A stretch of 59,104 nt of DNA. Source: an uncultured Saprospiraceae bacterium. Its GTDB lineage: Bacteria > Bacteroidota > Bacteroidia > Chitinophagales > Saprospiraceae. The notes below the pieces were generated by a model that saw only the letters and a program-made list of their open reading frames with translations, did no database searches and had not been told where the DNA came from. Location of the stretch: NCBI GenBank assembly GCA_938003955.1, contig CALKXE010000199.1, positions 1-59,104 on the forward strand. The letters are read 5' to 3'. A program made the position numbers and the translations under genes. This document shows positions 19,930 to 29,268 of this stretch, piece by piece (within the stretch, counting starts at the first letter, position 1; each line of letters begins with the position of its first letter).

Positions 19930-22315
19930 TCAAAATAGCAAACAAAGTTTTTGGTTTTTATGTATAGTTATGGTCACGATCATGATTTCTGCATGTAATA
20001 GTACTAAATACCTTAATGAAGGAGAAACTCTCCTCGAAGAAAACAATATTGAAATCGTTTCTGAAGAAGAAATAGAAAACAAATACCTTTTCAATATTAG
20101 TATAAACAACCTCATCAATCAAGAACCGAATTCCAATTGGTTCTTCTTTTTGCCTAGAGAATATGTACATTACAAGAATAGTGCTCCAGCAGATACATCT
20201 TGGTACAATCGATTCCTAATCAACTATATTAGTCAAGTGCCGTCTATATATGAAGAATCTAAAACTTACCAAACTGCATATTCGATTAAAAACTACTTAA
20301 TCAACAAAAAAGGATTCTATGATGCAGAAGTAGACTATGAATCCGTTACAAAAAATAAAAAGACTAAAGTTACTTACAAAGTAGATCCTAAAAAGAGATA
20401 TAAGATTAACTCTATAGAATATTTCAGTAATGATAAGGAGGCATTAAGCATTTTAGAAACAATACGGCCCAAAGCACTCATAGATAAAGGTGACTATATA
20501 GATGCAGGAGCATTCGATCTGGAATTAACCAGAATGTCTCTTGCTTTGCAAAATAGAGGCTATGCAAATTTTGCAACAAACTTCCTTAGTATTAAAGGCG
20601 ATAGCTCTCTTAATAATCACTCTGTAGATATCTTTTTGGAACTCATGTCTCCACTTCCGGATTCCATTCATCAGAAATACACGATTGGTGAAATAAATGT
20701 TTATACAGATTTCCATAAAGATCAGGATACCACAAAGCTAAATATTGGAGAGTTTAAAAATAGATTCTATCACAGTCAAAGTGAAGATTTCTTGGTAAAA
20801 CCTAGCTCACTAGACAATGCTATATTTCTAGAACCTGGATCGATATATAATCGTGACGCTCGATCAAAAACAAGGCGTAAACTATCAGAATTGGGTTCAT
20901 ACAGATTTGTCACATTAAGTGCAAAACTAGATGCAGAGCATGATTCAATAATAAATTACGACATTTTGCTTACTCCTTTTCAAAAAAAATGGGTAGCTGA
21001 TTTCGGTTGGGATTTCTTCATATCAAGTACCAGCCAAACAAGTAATGGAAGTAATCAAGTTTTCGGATTTTCATTGAGTAATCAATTGAAAAACAGAAAC
21101 TTCTTAGGAGGTGCTGAGCAGTTCACACTTGCTACAGAGTTAGGTATGGAAGTTCAGATCGATTCTATTTCAGCCAACTCTATTTTTAGATCACAATCCG
21201 TAGGAATTAATGCAGCTTTGGAAATTCCAAAACAAAAAAGTCTCCTTGGTTTATCCTCTTCCATGAGTTTGTTTGGAAAAGATATTTCTCAAAATTTCAA
21301 AGAGAATACAACTACAACAGTAAGAGCTGGATATAACTATAATAACCTAGTAGATAATTACAGTAGATCATCACTAAATGCTAGCTTATCTTATGACTTC
21401 AAACCCAATAAAAGGTCAAGATTCGTAATTAGACAGTTAGGCTTAGAGTATAATGATTACAGACTTACACAAATATTTTTGGACAGAATTAAAAACAATT
21501 CTCTACTTCTTAGATCATTTGATGACAATTTGCTTACTGGACTATTTTTCAGAGACGTCACTTATATCTACACCAAACCTGTGAATAATGAAGGAAACAG
21601 TTTTACATTCATCTCTAATTTTGAATTGAGTGGAGGTGAAACTTTCTTAGCTAACAAATTATATAATCTTGCAACAGGTAATGACTCCGAATGGAGATTG
21701 ACTAACAATATAGAATTTGCTAAATATGCCAGATTAGAAATAGATCCTAGATTCTATCAATACTTCTCGGATAGACATTCTTTTGCATCAAGGCTATACG
21801 CTGGAGTAATTCTCCCATATGGAGGCAGTTCTGCAGCTCCATTCTTTAAACAATTTAGTGTCGGGGGACCAAATAGTCTTCGAGGATGGGATCAAAAAGA
21901 ATTAGGACCTGGTGGCTATTCAGAGTCAATATTAAATCCAAAACCACAGGATATAGGCCAACCTTTCTATCAGACTGGAGATATTAAACTTGAAGCTAAC
22001 ATAGAATATAGATTTGACTTGTTCTATATATTCGAGATGGCACTATTTGTAGATGCCGGAAATGTTTGGACACTTAAAGATAACGTCAACCGGCCTGATG
22101 CAAATATAACAAGTGGTTTCGCAAAACAAATTGCGGTAAGTGCAGGGTACGGTTTTAGATTTGATTTCACTTACTTTAATATTAGGTTTGATTTTGGTTA
22201 CAAACTGAGAGATCCGTATTTAGTAGATGTAACTGATTCTTACTGGTATACCTGGGAAGAAATCAAAGATCAAAAATTCGGTAATTTCCAAGTGGCCGTC
22301 AATTATCCATTCTAA
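19922..22315 (+). CDS. tamL: TamL: lipidated BamA/TamA-like outer-membrane assembly protein
   Basis: 797 residues from the ATG at 19922, preferred because MTIQNSKQSFWFLCIVMVTIMISAC is a lipoprotein signal; an ATG at 19883 would spoil it. After the lipid Cys comes NSTKYLNEGETLLEENNI, typical of TamL, then POTRA-like repeats to about 330 and a D15/BamA barrel (FSVGGPNSLRGWDQ, VDAGNVWTL, FRFDFTYFNIRFDFGYKLRDP). TamL works with inner-membrane TamB in outer-membrane protein insertion; tamB often follows, but here a glycosyltransferase does. Its start overlaps the divergent TrmH-type gene by eight bases. Confidence 0.9.
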   Translation: MTIQNSKQSFWFLCIVMVTIMISACNSTKYLNEGETLLEENNIEIVSEEEIENKYLFNISINNLINQEPNSNWFFFLPREYVHYKNSAPADTSWYNRFLINYISQVPSIYEESKTYQTAYSIKNYLINKKGFYDAEVDYESVTKNKKTKVTYKVDPKKRYKINSIEYFSNDKEALSILETIRPKALIDKGDYIDAGAFDLELTRMSLALQNRGYANFATNFLSIKGDSSLNNHSVDIFLELMSPLPDSIHQKYTIGEINVYTDFHKDQDTTKLNIGEFKNRFYHSQSEDFLVKPSSLDNAIFLEPGSIYNRDARSKTRRKLSELGSYRFVTLSAKLDAEHDSIINYDILLTPFQKKWVADFGWDFFISSTSQTSNGSNQVFGFSLSNQLKNRNFLGGAEQFTLATELGMEVQIDSISANSIFRSQSVGINAALEIPKQKSLLGLSSSMSLFGKDISQNFKENTTTTVRAGYNYNNLVDNYSRSSLNASLSYDFKPNKRSRFVIRQLGLEYNDYRLTQIFLDRIKNNSLLLRSFDDNLLTGLFFRDVTYIYTKPVNNEGNSFTFISNFELSGGETFLANKLYNLATGNDSEWRLTNNIEFAKYARLEIDPRFYQYFSDRHSFASRLYAGVILPYGGSSAAPFFKQFSVGGPNSLRGWDQKELGPGGYSESILNPKPQDIGQPFYQTGDIKLEANIEYRFDLFYIFEMALFVDAGNVWTLKDNVNRPDANITSGFAKQIAVSAGYGFRFDFTYFNIRFDFGYKLRDPYLVDVTDSYWYTWEEIKDQKFGNFQVAVNYPF

Positions 22316-22316
22316 A

Positions 22317-23315
22317 ATGGCGGAAAAGATTAGTATAATTATGCCTGTAAGAAATGGCATTCCATACCTACAAGAATGTCTTAATTCTATTATAAATCAA
22401 TCGTATATTAATTGGGAACTACATGTTGTCAACGATCATAGTGTAGATATTACTCAAGAGATCTTAGATAGATACGCAGAACTGGACCACAGGATAAAAC
22501 CATCCAAGAATCAGGGATATGGGATAATAGATGCATTAAACTCAGGATACAGCCTGTCTAGCGGGAAGTACGTAACGCGAATGGATGCAGATGATATAAT
22601 GCCAGAACACAAACTTGAAACATTACATAATCTTCTTGCAAAAGAATCCTCAGCTAGCGTTGCTACAGGCCTTGTAACATACTTTAGTGCAGATGGCGTG
22701 AAAGATGGGTACAGATCCTATGAAACATGGCTCAATCAACTGTGCCTCGATAAGAATCACTTTCAATATATTTACAAGGAATGTGTTATCGCCTCGCCAG
22801 CATGGATGATGAGAAGAGAGCACTTTGACTCTATTGGCGGATTCAGATCTGAAACCTATCCTGAAGATTATGATTTATGTTTTAGAATGTATGAGCACAA
22901 TGTAAAAGTAATTCCAACAAACATTATAGTCCATCAATGGAGAGATCACGGAAGTCGAACCTCACGCAACGATCAAAACTATGCAGACAATCGTTTCCTA
23001 GATTTAAAACTGGAATACTTTATAAAGATTGAAGTGCCAAAATATAACAACTTCATTCTATTAGGTGCAGGCAAAAAAGGTAAAACAACTGCAAAATTCT
23101 TGTTAGACAATGATATAAAATTTATATGGGCAACTAACAATTCTAAGAAAATTGGTATTAATATCTACGGAGTAATCCTCACTAATTATGACCTTCTTAA
23201 GTTCGACGGTGCGAATACAGCCATTTTGGTATCTATAGCCAACAAAGAAGAACAAGCGGAAATCAAGGATCGTCTATCAATGATTGAACCGTCACAAGTT
23301 TATTTTTTGTGTTGA
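22317..23315 (+). CDS. Family 2 glycosyltransferase with C-terminal Rossmann-like domain
   Basis: 332 residues. GT2 domain 1-225: ISIIMPVRNGIPYLQECLNS at the start, and the metal-binding RMDADDIMP about residue 90, then the TYPEDYDLCFRM acceptor-side motif with the catalytic Asp. Residues about 240-332 are a separate domain beginning FILLGAGKKGKTTAKFLLDN, a nucleotide-binding GxGxxG-like loop as in sugar-modifying PglD-type proteins. It starts one base after the tamL stop, so it is in the same operon. Likely works on a surface glycan. Confidence 0.85.
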   Translation: MAEKISIIMPVRNGIPYLQECLNSIINQSYINWELHVVNDHSVDITQEILDRYAELDHRIKPSKNQGYGIIDALNSGYSLSSGKYVTRMDADDIMPEHKLETLHNLLAKESSASVATGLVTYFSADGVKDGYRSYETWLNQLCLDKNHFQYIYKECVIASPAWMMRREHFDSIGGFRSETYPEDYDLCFRMYEHNVKVIPTNIIVHQWRDHGSRTSRNDQNYADNRFLDLKLEYFIKIEVPKYNNFILLGAGKKGKTTAKFLLDNDIKFIWATNNSKKIGINIYGVILTNYDLLKFDGANTAILVSIANKEEQAEIKDRLSMIEPSQVYFLC

Positions 23316-23360
23316 TTTACACGATACAATTTTTCTATTACTAGTTACTATCTTTACTCT

Positions 23361-23879
23361 ATGAGAAAATACACGCTTATTCTTTGCTTGCTCATATCAA
23401 CTATAAGCTGGTCACAATCTGGTATTCCAAAAAACATGTCTAACACTCTAGTAGCAATGCAATTAGAATATTTACAACCCGTGGAACAAGCTCCCAATTT
23501 CATACCTTCCGGAGAAGTGAAATATTTCAATTATAACTTTGGCATTGAACTCGACGAAGGCAATACTTTAGTCCTCGTACAAACCAGAAAAGATGACAGC
23601 AACTATATCCCACAAGTAATGATTTCGGCATTGATTGCAACATTAGCAACTAATGATCAGGATGTGGAAATATGCATGATGCAGACCAATGATAATTATC
23701 TAACAGAAACTAACAGTGATTGGGCAATAGAAGCATTATTCACCCCCAAGGATAACATTGGTGACTATGAAATTGCTTATCTAAAATCAATATACAAAGA
23801 AGGAATTGGTGTAGCTAATATATTGTATTTGGCAAAGTCTGAAATAAATGTACAACCGATATTGAGATTTAGTAACTGA
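23361..23879 (+). CDS. Secreted protein of unknown function
   Basis: 172 residues, not recognised. A signal peptide (MRKYTLILCLLISTISWSQ) is followed by a small mixed alpha/beta protein with no cysteine pair, no lipobox and no sorting tail, so it is probably periplasmic. It follows the glycosyltransferase gene after 45 bases and could be part of the tamL operon. The stop abuts the convergent dapF stop directly. Confidence 0.65.
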   Translation: MRKYTLILCLLISTISWSQSGIPKNMSNTLVAMQLEYLQPVEQAPNFIPSGEVKYFNYNFGIELDEGNTLVLVQTRKDDSNYIPQVMISALIATLATNDQDVEICMMQTNDNYLTETNSDWAIEALFTPKDNIGDYEIAYLKSIYKEGIGVANILYLAKSEINVQPILRFSN

Positions 23880-24662
23880 TTAATTTTCTTTTGACCAAAC
23901 TCCATCAAAAACGTTTACAGCAGGACCTTCCAACCAAATATCATTATATCCTTTACTAGATTCTTTAAAATGCACTTTTAATGCTCCTCCTTTAGTTTTT
24001 ATAGGAATTGGACTCGTACTGCCATAACTTTGATGAGCGATCAAGGCTGAAGCTGTTACACCTGTCCCACAAGAGTAAGTCTCATCCTCTACTCCTCTTT
24101 CATAAGTAGCTACATTCAGAATGCCTTCTTTTAAGTTGATGAAGTTCACGTTAATACCTTTTGATATGTATTTATCAGAATACCTGATCGCTGCACCATC
24201 TTCTTTTACATTCTTCAATCTTACATCTTCAACAGACTGAACATAATGAGGAGAACCAGTATCCAGCACAAAATCATTTCCATCTTCGGAAATCTCAATC
24301 ACATCACCCATTTTAAGCTTTATTGTCCCATCAGACAGAACTTCACCGAGATGATCTCCATCGATAGCTATGAATTTACAAGATGTCTTAAATACATCCA
24401 AGGAGTGAGCAAAATGCACTAAGCATCGTCCACCATTACCACACATCGAACTTTGCCGTCCATCAGAATTGAAGTATACCATTTTGAAATCATAGTTCTC
24501 TTCGTTTCGTAGTAAGATCAAACCATCAGCACCAATACCAAATCTCCGACTGCACATTGCTTCGATTAACTCCACATCAGATTCATTAAATAATTCTGAT
24601 CGATCATCAATCATGATGAAGTCGTTTCCTGTTCCGTGATATTTTGTGAAATTTATTTTCAT
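23880..24662 (-). CDS. dapF: Diaminopimelate epimerase
   Basis: 260 residues, near the usual 270-280. Both catalytic cysteines are present in their motifs: Cys74 in SSMCGNGGRC and Cys198 in YSCGTGVTAS. The N-terminal FTKYHGTGNDFIMID is also typical. Converts LL- to meso-diaminopimelate for lysine and peptidoglycan synthesis. Cytoplasmic. It sits 86 bases downstream of pruA with a terminator hairpin between, so it is probably transcribed separately. Confidence 0.96.
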   Translation of the reverse strand: MKINFTKYHGTGNDFIMIDDRSELFNESDVELIEAMCSRRFGIGADGLILLRNEENYDFKMVYFNSDGRQSSMCGNGGRCLVHFAHSLDVFKTSCKFIAIDGDHLGEVLSDGTIKLKMGDVIEISEDGNDFVLDTGSPHYVQSVEDVRLKNVKEDGAAIRYSDKYISKGINVNFINLKEGILNVATYERGVEDETYSCGTGVTASALIAHQSYGSTSPIPIKTKGGALKVHFKESSKGYNDIWLEGPAVNVFDGVWSKEN

Positions 24663-24683
24663 AGCAAAATGTTTACATCAAAC

Positions 24684-24720
24684 AAAAAAGAACTGCAAAC
24701 CTACAAGGTCTACAGTTCTT
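24684..24720 (-). terminator. Intrinsic terminator downstream of pruA
   Basis: AAGAACTG (24688-24695) pairs with CAGTTCTT (24713-24720). The minus-strand read continues into TTTTTTG, 28 bases after the pruA stop. Confidence 0.75.
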
Positions 24721-24748
24721 CATTATAATTATTCTATAATATCATCAA

Positions 24749-26374
24749 TTATCCTAAAAACGGATATCTGTAGTCTCTTGCCGGATTGAACGTCTCTTTT
24801 ATAGTTCTAGGTGAAACCCATCTGTACAAGTTTAACACTGATCCTGCTTTATCATTTGTACCAGATCCTCTAGCACCACCGAATGGTTGTTGCCCAACAA
24901 CAGCCCCTGTTGGTTTGTCATTGATATAGAAATTACCAGCGGCATTTTTCAATTTGTCCATTGCTAACTTTGTAGCATATCTGTCATTAGAAATGATTGA
25001 TCCTGTAAGTGCATATGGAGAAGTATCATCTACTAAATCCAATATCCCTTCGAAATCTCTATCGTCATATACAAAGATTGTCATCACAGGTCCAAATATC
25101 TCTTCACACATTGTCAAGAACTTAGGATCACTTGTACGGACTACTGTAGGCTCAATGAAATAACCTTCTGACTTGTCATAACCACCACCAACTAATATCT
25201 CTGCATCATCTGCAGCTTTGATTTTGTCAATGTATGAAGCTATTTTGTCAAACGCTTTTTCGTCTATTACAGCATTGATATAGTTACCCATATCTTCTGG
25301 AGAGCCCATTTTGAATGATTTCACATCCGCAACAAGATTAGCTTTTACATCCTCCCATATAGAACCAGGTACATAAGCTCTTGATGCCGCCGAACATTTT
25401 TGTCCTTGGAATTCAAATGCTCCTCTAGCCAATGCTGTAGCTACTATAACTGGATCTGCAGAACCATGTGCTACAACAAAATCCTTTCCACCCGTTTCTC
25501 CTACCACTCTTGGGTAAGATCTATAGTTAGTGATGTTGTTTCCAATGTTTTTCCACAATGTTTGGAATACACCAGTACTACCAGTAAAGTGAAGTCCTGC
25601 AAAGTCTTTATGAGCAAACACAACTTCTCCCGCTGTAGGTCCATCAACATAAACCATGTTGATTACACCATCAGGTAATCCTGCCGCTTGTAATACTTCC
25701 ATGATTATCTGTGCAGAATATATCTGAGATTCTGCTGGCTTCCATACGATCGTATTACCCAACATTGCAGGCGCACAACAAAGGTTGGCTGCAATTGAAG
25801 TAAAGTTAAATGGTGTCAAAGCAAAAATAAATCCCTCTAAAGGTCTATATTCTAATCTATTCCAAACTCCTGGTGCAGATTCTGGCTGTTGCTGATACAT
25901 TTCTTGCATAAACTGCACATTGTATCTGAAGAAATCACAAAGCTCACAAACAGCGTCAATTTCCGCTTGGTATATATTCTTAGACTGCGCAAGCATTGTC
26001 GCTGCATTCATTCTAGACCTGAAAGGTCCAGCCAATAAATCCGCTGCACGAAGAAAGATAGCTGCTCTATCTTCCCATGGAAGATTTGCCCACGCTTCTT
26101 TTGCTTCTAGTGCTGCATCAATAGCCGCTGTCACATGACTGGCATCACCCTCAGAGTATGATCCGATTACGGTTTTATGCTGATGTGGTGGATGTATATC
26201 ATGCTTCTTGTCTGTAGTCACTCTTTGGTTCCCGATGTACATTGGGATATCCATATGACCATCAAGCATAGTCTTATATGCTTCGGCAGCATTTTCTCTT
26301 TCCATTGATCCTGGAGCATAGCTCAATACAGGTTCGTTTGTTGCTATTGGTACTTCAAAATATGCGTTAGCCAT
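24749..26374 (-). CDS. pruA: L-glutamate gamma-semialdehyde (P5C) dehydrogenase
   Basis: 541 residues, the length of the stand-alone P5C dehydrogenases of Bacteroidota and mitochondria. Catalytic Cys327 in FQGQKCSAASRAY and general base Glu293 in VVGETGGKDF are present, with the Rossmann motif FTGSTGVFQTLW. It oxidises pyrroline-5-carboxylate/glutamate semialdehyde to glutamate with NAD+, the second step of proline breakdown. The proline dehydrogenase gene is not in the window. coaD lies just upstream on the same strand, 44 bases away. Confidence 0.96.
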   Translation of the reverse strand: MANAYFEVPIATNEPVLSYAPGSMERENAAEAYKTMLDGHMDIPMYIGNQRVTTDKKHDIHPPHQHKTVIGSYSEGDASHVTAAIDAALEAKEAWANLPWEDRAAIFLRAADLLAGPFRSRMNAATMLAQSKNIYQAEIDAVCELCDFFRYNVQFMQEMYQQQPESAPGVWNRLEYRPLEGFIFALTPFNFTSIAANLCCAPAMLGNTIVWKPAESQIYSAQIIMEVLQAAGLPDGVINMVYVDGPTAGEVVFAHKDFAGLHFTGSTGVFQTLWKNIGNNITNYRSYPRVVGETGGKDFVVAHGSADPVIVATALARGAFEFQGQKCSAASRAYVPGSIWEDVKANLVADVKSFKMGSPEDMGNYINAVIDEKAFDKIASYIDKIKAADDAEILVGGGYDKSEGYFIEPTVVRTSDPKFLTMCEEIFGPVMTIFVYDDRDFEGILDLVDDTSPYALTGSIISNDRYATKLAMDKLKNAAGNFYINDKPTGAVVGQQPFGGARGSGTNDKAGSVLNLYRWVSPRTIKETFNPARDYRYPFLG

Positions 26375-26418
26375 TCTATTTATTTATTTTGGTTAAGATT
26401 GTTATTATTTGGTTAGGT

Positions 26419-26892
26419 TCAAATCGTTTCATAGATCTCCTCTGCCATGAATTCTGGTACAAATGTAGAAATATCTCCCTTTCCTTTGATGATTTCTCTT
26501 ACAATAGTAGAACTGATGTGAGAATACTCTGGTTTTGAGATAAAAAATAGGGTCTCTACATTGTCTCCTATTATATTATTCAGCTGTGAAATTGTCTTTT
26601 CATAATCAAAATCAGAAGCGTTCCTCAATCCTCTAATCAGGTACTTTGCTCCTTCTTGTTTACAATAATTCACCGTCAAACCTTTGAATTGTCCTACATC
26701 TATGATTGGATCGTTTTCAAAGACTTCTTCCAGCCATTTAATTCGTTGTTCTACAGAGAAGAGCCCTTTTTTAGCAGAGTTGACACCAACTGCCACTATA
26801 ATCTTATCAAATAATGGAGCGAATCTTCTCACCAGGTCAATATGACCGTTAGTTATAGGATCAAATGAACCCGGGAATATTGCTATTTTCAT
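26419..26892 (-). CDS. coaD: Pantetheine-phosphate adenylyltransferase
   Basis: 157 residues, standard length. The nucleotidyltransferase motif GSFDPITNGHIDLVRR (T/HxGH) is at 8-23 and ISSTIVREIIKG is near the end. It converts 4'-phosphopantetheine and ATP to dephospho-CoA. Cytoplasmic. Confidence 0.97.
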   Translation of the reverse strand: MKIAIFPGSFDPITNGHIDLVRRFAPLFDKIIVAVGVNSAKKGLFSVEQRIKWLEEVFENDPIIDVGQFKGLTVNYCKQEGAKYLIRGLRNASDFDYEKTISQLNNIIGDNVETLFFISKPEYSHISSTIVREIIKGKGDISTFVPEFMAEEIYETI

Positions 26893-27217
26893 ATGTTTAA
26901 AATTTTATTTACCCAAGAAAATCAATGACTTATGATTAATCGTGTTTTCCACGATTCTATCATCTCCTTAGGTGTCTAAAGCTTATTCCCCAAAATCTTA
27001 AAATAAAAATTTAAGGGCTGAAAAATTCAATTCTGGTTTGAATTGGAATAAAAAATAATCAATGCTCTTAATTATTTCTTCTCGTTGCTAAAGCTCGGTC
27101 ATCCGCACTTCATTTATTAATTGAAATGCTAAAGTAAGATATCTCAAGTGAAGGAAAAATAAAAAATGGAAACAAAATATATCTGTTTCCATTCTCCAAA
27201 CATCTTGAAACGTTTGA
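26893..27217. other. 325-base intergenic region upstream of coaD
   Basis: No credible reading frame. It holds a short hairpin (26938-26944 with 26950-26956, AATCGTG/CACGATT) without a T-run, and at its right end the terminator of the redoxin gene. The upstream region of coaD should lie here but no clear -7 element was seen on the minus strand. Confidence 0.5.
27152..27193 (-). terminator. Intrinsic terminator of the thioredoxin-fold operon
   Basis: AATGGAAACA (27165-27174) pairs perfectly with TGTTTCCATT (27184-27193), loop of nine. On the minus strand it is followed by TTTTTATTTTT. It closes the two-gene operon 28324-27218. Confidence 0.85.
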
Positions 27218-27811
27218 TTATTTAGTTTTTATACTACAACCAATTGCTTTGGTCATTGATGGATCAGGATTCTTACCAGCTTCAAGTGCATTTATTGCAT
27301 TTGCTAAATATCTATCTTCTACTTCATCAGCATTTCTAGCATTGTCATCTATAGCACCTATATATTTAACCTCTAGCTTACTATCCAATAAAAATACGTG
27401 TGGAGTTTTAGTCGCTCCAAAAATTGGATAAAGCTTTTGTCCCTCATCTATCAAGTAAGGGAAATTAAATTTTTTCTCCTCAGCTCTAATTATCATGTTG
27501 TCAAAAGAATCATCAGGTTTAACTTCAGGATCATTTGGATTGATCGCTATTACTTGATATCCTTTAGGACCAAACTCATTTTGAAGTGCCACTAATCTAT
27601 CTTCATACATTATTGCATACGGGCAATGATTGCATGTAAAAGTAACTACAAATCCCTTTGCGTCTTTCATATCCGCAAGAGAATGCATATTTCCATCCAC
27701 TCCTTTTAGTGTAAAATCAGCAGCTGTATCGCCAACTTTATATCCACTCTGAGCAGTAACAGTTACTCCTATTAGCAATGCCAGTAAAAATGTATTTATT
27801 AGGTTTTTCAT
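27218..27811 (-). CDS. Secreted thioredoxin-like / AhpC-TSA family redoxin
   Basis: 197 residues. Signal peptide MKNLINTFLLALLIGVTVTA, then a peroxiredoxin/thioredoxin fold (YKVGDTAADFTLKGVDGN). The active site is Cys60-x-x-Cys63 in TFTCNHCPYA, and the cis-Pro region is GATKTPHVFLLD. Exported, so it works as a periplasmic thiol-disulfide protein. It is the second gene of an operon with a TlpA-like protein (24-base gap). This subtype (CNHCPYA) is widespread but its substrates are not well known. Confidence 0.85.
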   Translation of the reverse strand: MKNLINTFLLALLIGVTVTAQSGYKVGDTAADFTLKGVDGNMHSLADMKDAKGFVVTFTCNHCPYAIMYEDRLVALQNEFGPKGYQVIAINPNDPEVKPDDSFDNMIIRAEEKKFNFPYLIDEGQKLYPIFGATKTPHVFLLDSKLEVKYIGAIDDNARNADEVEDRYLANAINALEAGKNPDPSMTKAIGCSIKTK

Positions 27812-27835
27812 ATGGTATATATTTTAAATTAAATT

Positions 27836-28324
27836 TTATTTATTAAATAATAACAGCATCTGTTCTTCTAGTTCGAAAGTCGAATGGAATTCTTGTTCAT
27901 AAAACTTTCTTTCATCTCCTTTCAATATAAGAGTTATAGGAATCGCACCGGACCATTTTGGGTCGACTTTGTCTATCCAACTATTCGCCTTACCATCCGC
28001 AAGTAAGACAACTTTACTCTGTATTTTGTTCTTAGTTAGGAACGGTATTACTTTACTTTCTAGTTTTTTAGGATCATCAAGACTAACTAATATTTGTTTA
28101 AAAGCTTGATCAACATATAATGCATTTAACTCCTCGAAATATGGAAGCTCTTTAACGCATGGTCCGCACCAAGTCGCCCAGAAATTGATCACATAGGTTG
28201 TATCAGGACTAAGATCAGTCATAATCGCACTTTCCATATCATCAAACTTTTCATATACTGTTACTTGGCCAAAACAAAGCCCACCAAAAAACATGAATAT
28301 ATATACTAGAAAAAACTGCTTCAT
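27836..28324 (-). CDS. TlpA-like periplasmic thiol-disulfide oxidoreductase
   Basis: 162 residues. Signal peptide 1-20 (MKQFFLVYIFMFFGGLCFGQ), then a thioredoxin fold with WCGPC at 52-56 (INFWATWCGPCVKELPYF). The cis-Pro loop reads SGAIPITLIL. Such proteins reduce periplasmic disulfides, often for cytochrome c or copper-site maturation. First gene of the operon with the CNHC redoxin, divergent from the MbnP/peroxidase genes. Redox role is sure by motif; the partner is inference. Confidence 0.88.
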   Translation of the reverse strand: MKQFFLVYIFMFFGGLCFGQVTVYEKFDDMESAIMTDLSPDTTYVINFWATWCGPCVKELPYFEELNALYVDQAFKQILVSLDDPKKLESKVIPFLTKNKIQSKVVLLADGKANSWIDKVDPKWSGAIPITLILKGDERKFYEQEFHSTFELEEQMLLLFNK

Positions 28325-28364
28325 ATTATACCTTTTTTTATAAAGTCCTAAGATAATGTCATTT

Positions 28365-28390
28365 CAAACATATATTATAATCTTTAACAA
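28365..28390 (-). promoter_or_regulatory. Probable promoter of the thioredoxin-fold operon
   Basis: On the minus strand TATGTTTG (28372-28365) matches TAnnTTTG, with TTG complement at 28388-28390 and a 15-base spacer, a little short. It leaves a leader of about 35 bases to the start at 28324. Confidence 0.4.
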
Positions 28391-28414
28391 AAGTTTACAC
28401 ATTATCAGTAATCA

Positions 28415-28441
28415 TTGTAAGCACCAAAACGTTTAACTTTG
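28415..28441 (+). promoter_or_regulatory. Probable promoter of the MbnP/peroxidase operon
   Basis: TAACTTTG at 28434-28441 fits TAnnTTTG exactly; a TTG lies at 28415-28417, spacer 16. The start codon follows at 28462, giving a short leader. Confidence 0.5.
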
Positions 28442-28461
28442 ACTTCAGCAAAAAAATAACT

Positions 28462-29217
28462 ATGAAAACACATAGAATCATACATAAAATAAGTTTGTTC
28501 GCATTAGTACTATTTACGGTATGCGGCTGTTGTGATAACGAAGAGTCAGGCCAAACAGGAGATCTTAATTTATCTATTAATTTGATTTATGATAATGAAC
28601 CATTGGTTATGTTTCAAGATTATCAATATCCTGACGGGAGAACAATTAACTTCTCCAAGTTTTCGATGTATACTTCAGATGTAACATTGGGCACCAATAT
28701 TGTTTCTGACATAGCATTCCACAACCTTACTAATAGTCATGTAGATCTAAGTTCAGCCACTGAAGGTTATGATTGGACGATAAATGAGATAGAGCCAAAT
28801 TCGTACGCTAATCTTTCTTTTGGTTTAGGTGTAAATGAAACTCAAAATGCAAAAGACCCAGGAGTATTCGAATCCGGTCATCCATTAGCTAAGCCCGCAG
28901 AACATTGGTTTAGTTGGAGTAGTTTCATATTCCTTAAGTTAGAAGCTAACATGGATAGTAATGGAGATGGCGTCAAGGATTTGCCCATATCATTGCACCT
29001 CGGTGCTGATGATGCGTATCGTATTATATCTCTTGATAAGAACATAGAAATCAAAGCTGATGAAGCAACAGAATCGAATATAACAATAGACATATTTAAG
29101 TTTCTCGGCGGATCAGAGAGTACTTATGATGTAGATGCAAATCCACAAATTCATTCGTTAGAACAAAAGGATGCTGTGGTGGAATTAGCAAGTAACTTAA
29201 TAGAGAGTATCAAATAA
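28462..29217 (+). CDS. MbnP-family lipoprotein (first copy)
   Basis: 251 residues. Lipoprotein signal with the cysteine cluster FTVCGCC at 18-24, lipid Cys probably Cys23. The family core is visible: FSKFSMYTSDVTLG, then His140 and HWFSWSSFIFLKLEA (His148, Trp149, Trp152), an Asp-rich DSNGDGVKDLP loop and ISLHLG (His179). MbnP is the envelope copper-binding protein found beside methanobactin genes in methanotrophs, where its partner peroxidase MbnH oxidises a Trp to kynurenine. No methanobactin precursor was seen here. A second copy and a MbnH-like peroxidase follow. Confidence 0.78.
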   Translation: MKTHRIIHKISLFALVLFTVCGCCDNEESGQTGDLNLSINLIYDNEPLVMFQDYQYPDGRTINFSKFSMYTSDVTLGTNIVSDIAFHNLTNSHVDLSSATEGYDWTINEIEPNSYANLSFGLGVNETQNAKDPGVFESGHPLAKPAEHWFSWSSFIFLKLEANMDSNGDGVKDLPISLHLGADDAYRIISLDKNIEIKADEATESNITIDIFKFLGGSESTYDVDANPQIHSLEQKDAVVELASNLIESIK

Positions 29218-29268
29218 ATATTTGACTACTCTTATCCTAATAATTTGATATAACACAAAATATAATTA

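Noticed and set aside
26938..26956. AATCGTG/CACGATT hairpin upstream of coaD
   Set aside because: Only 7 bp, no T-run on either strand; cannot be called a terminator or operator.
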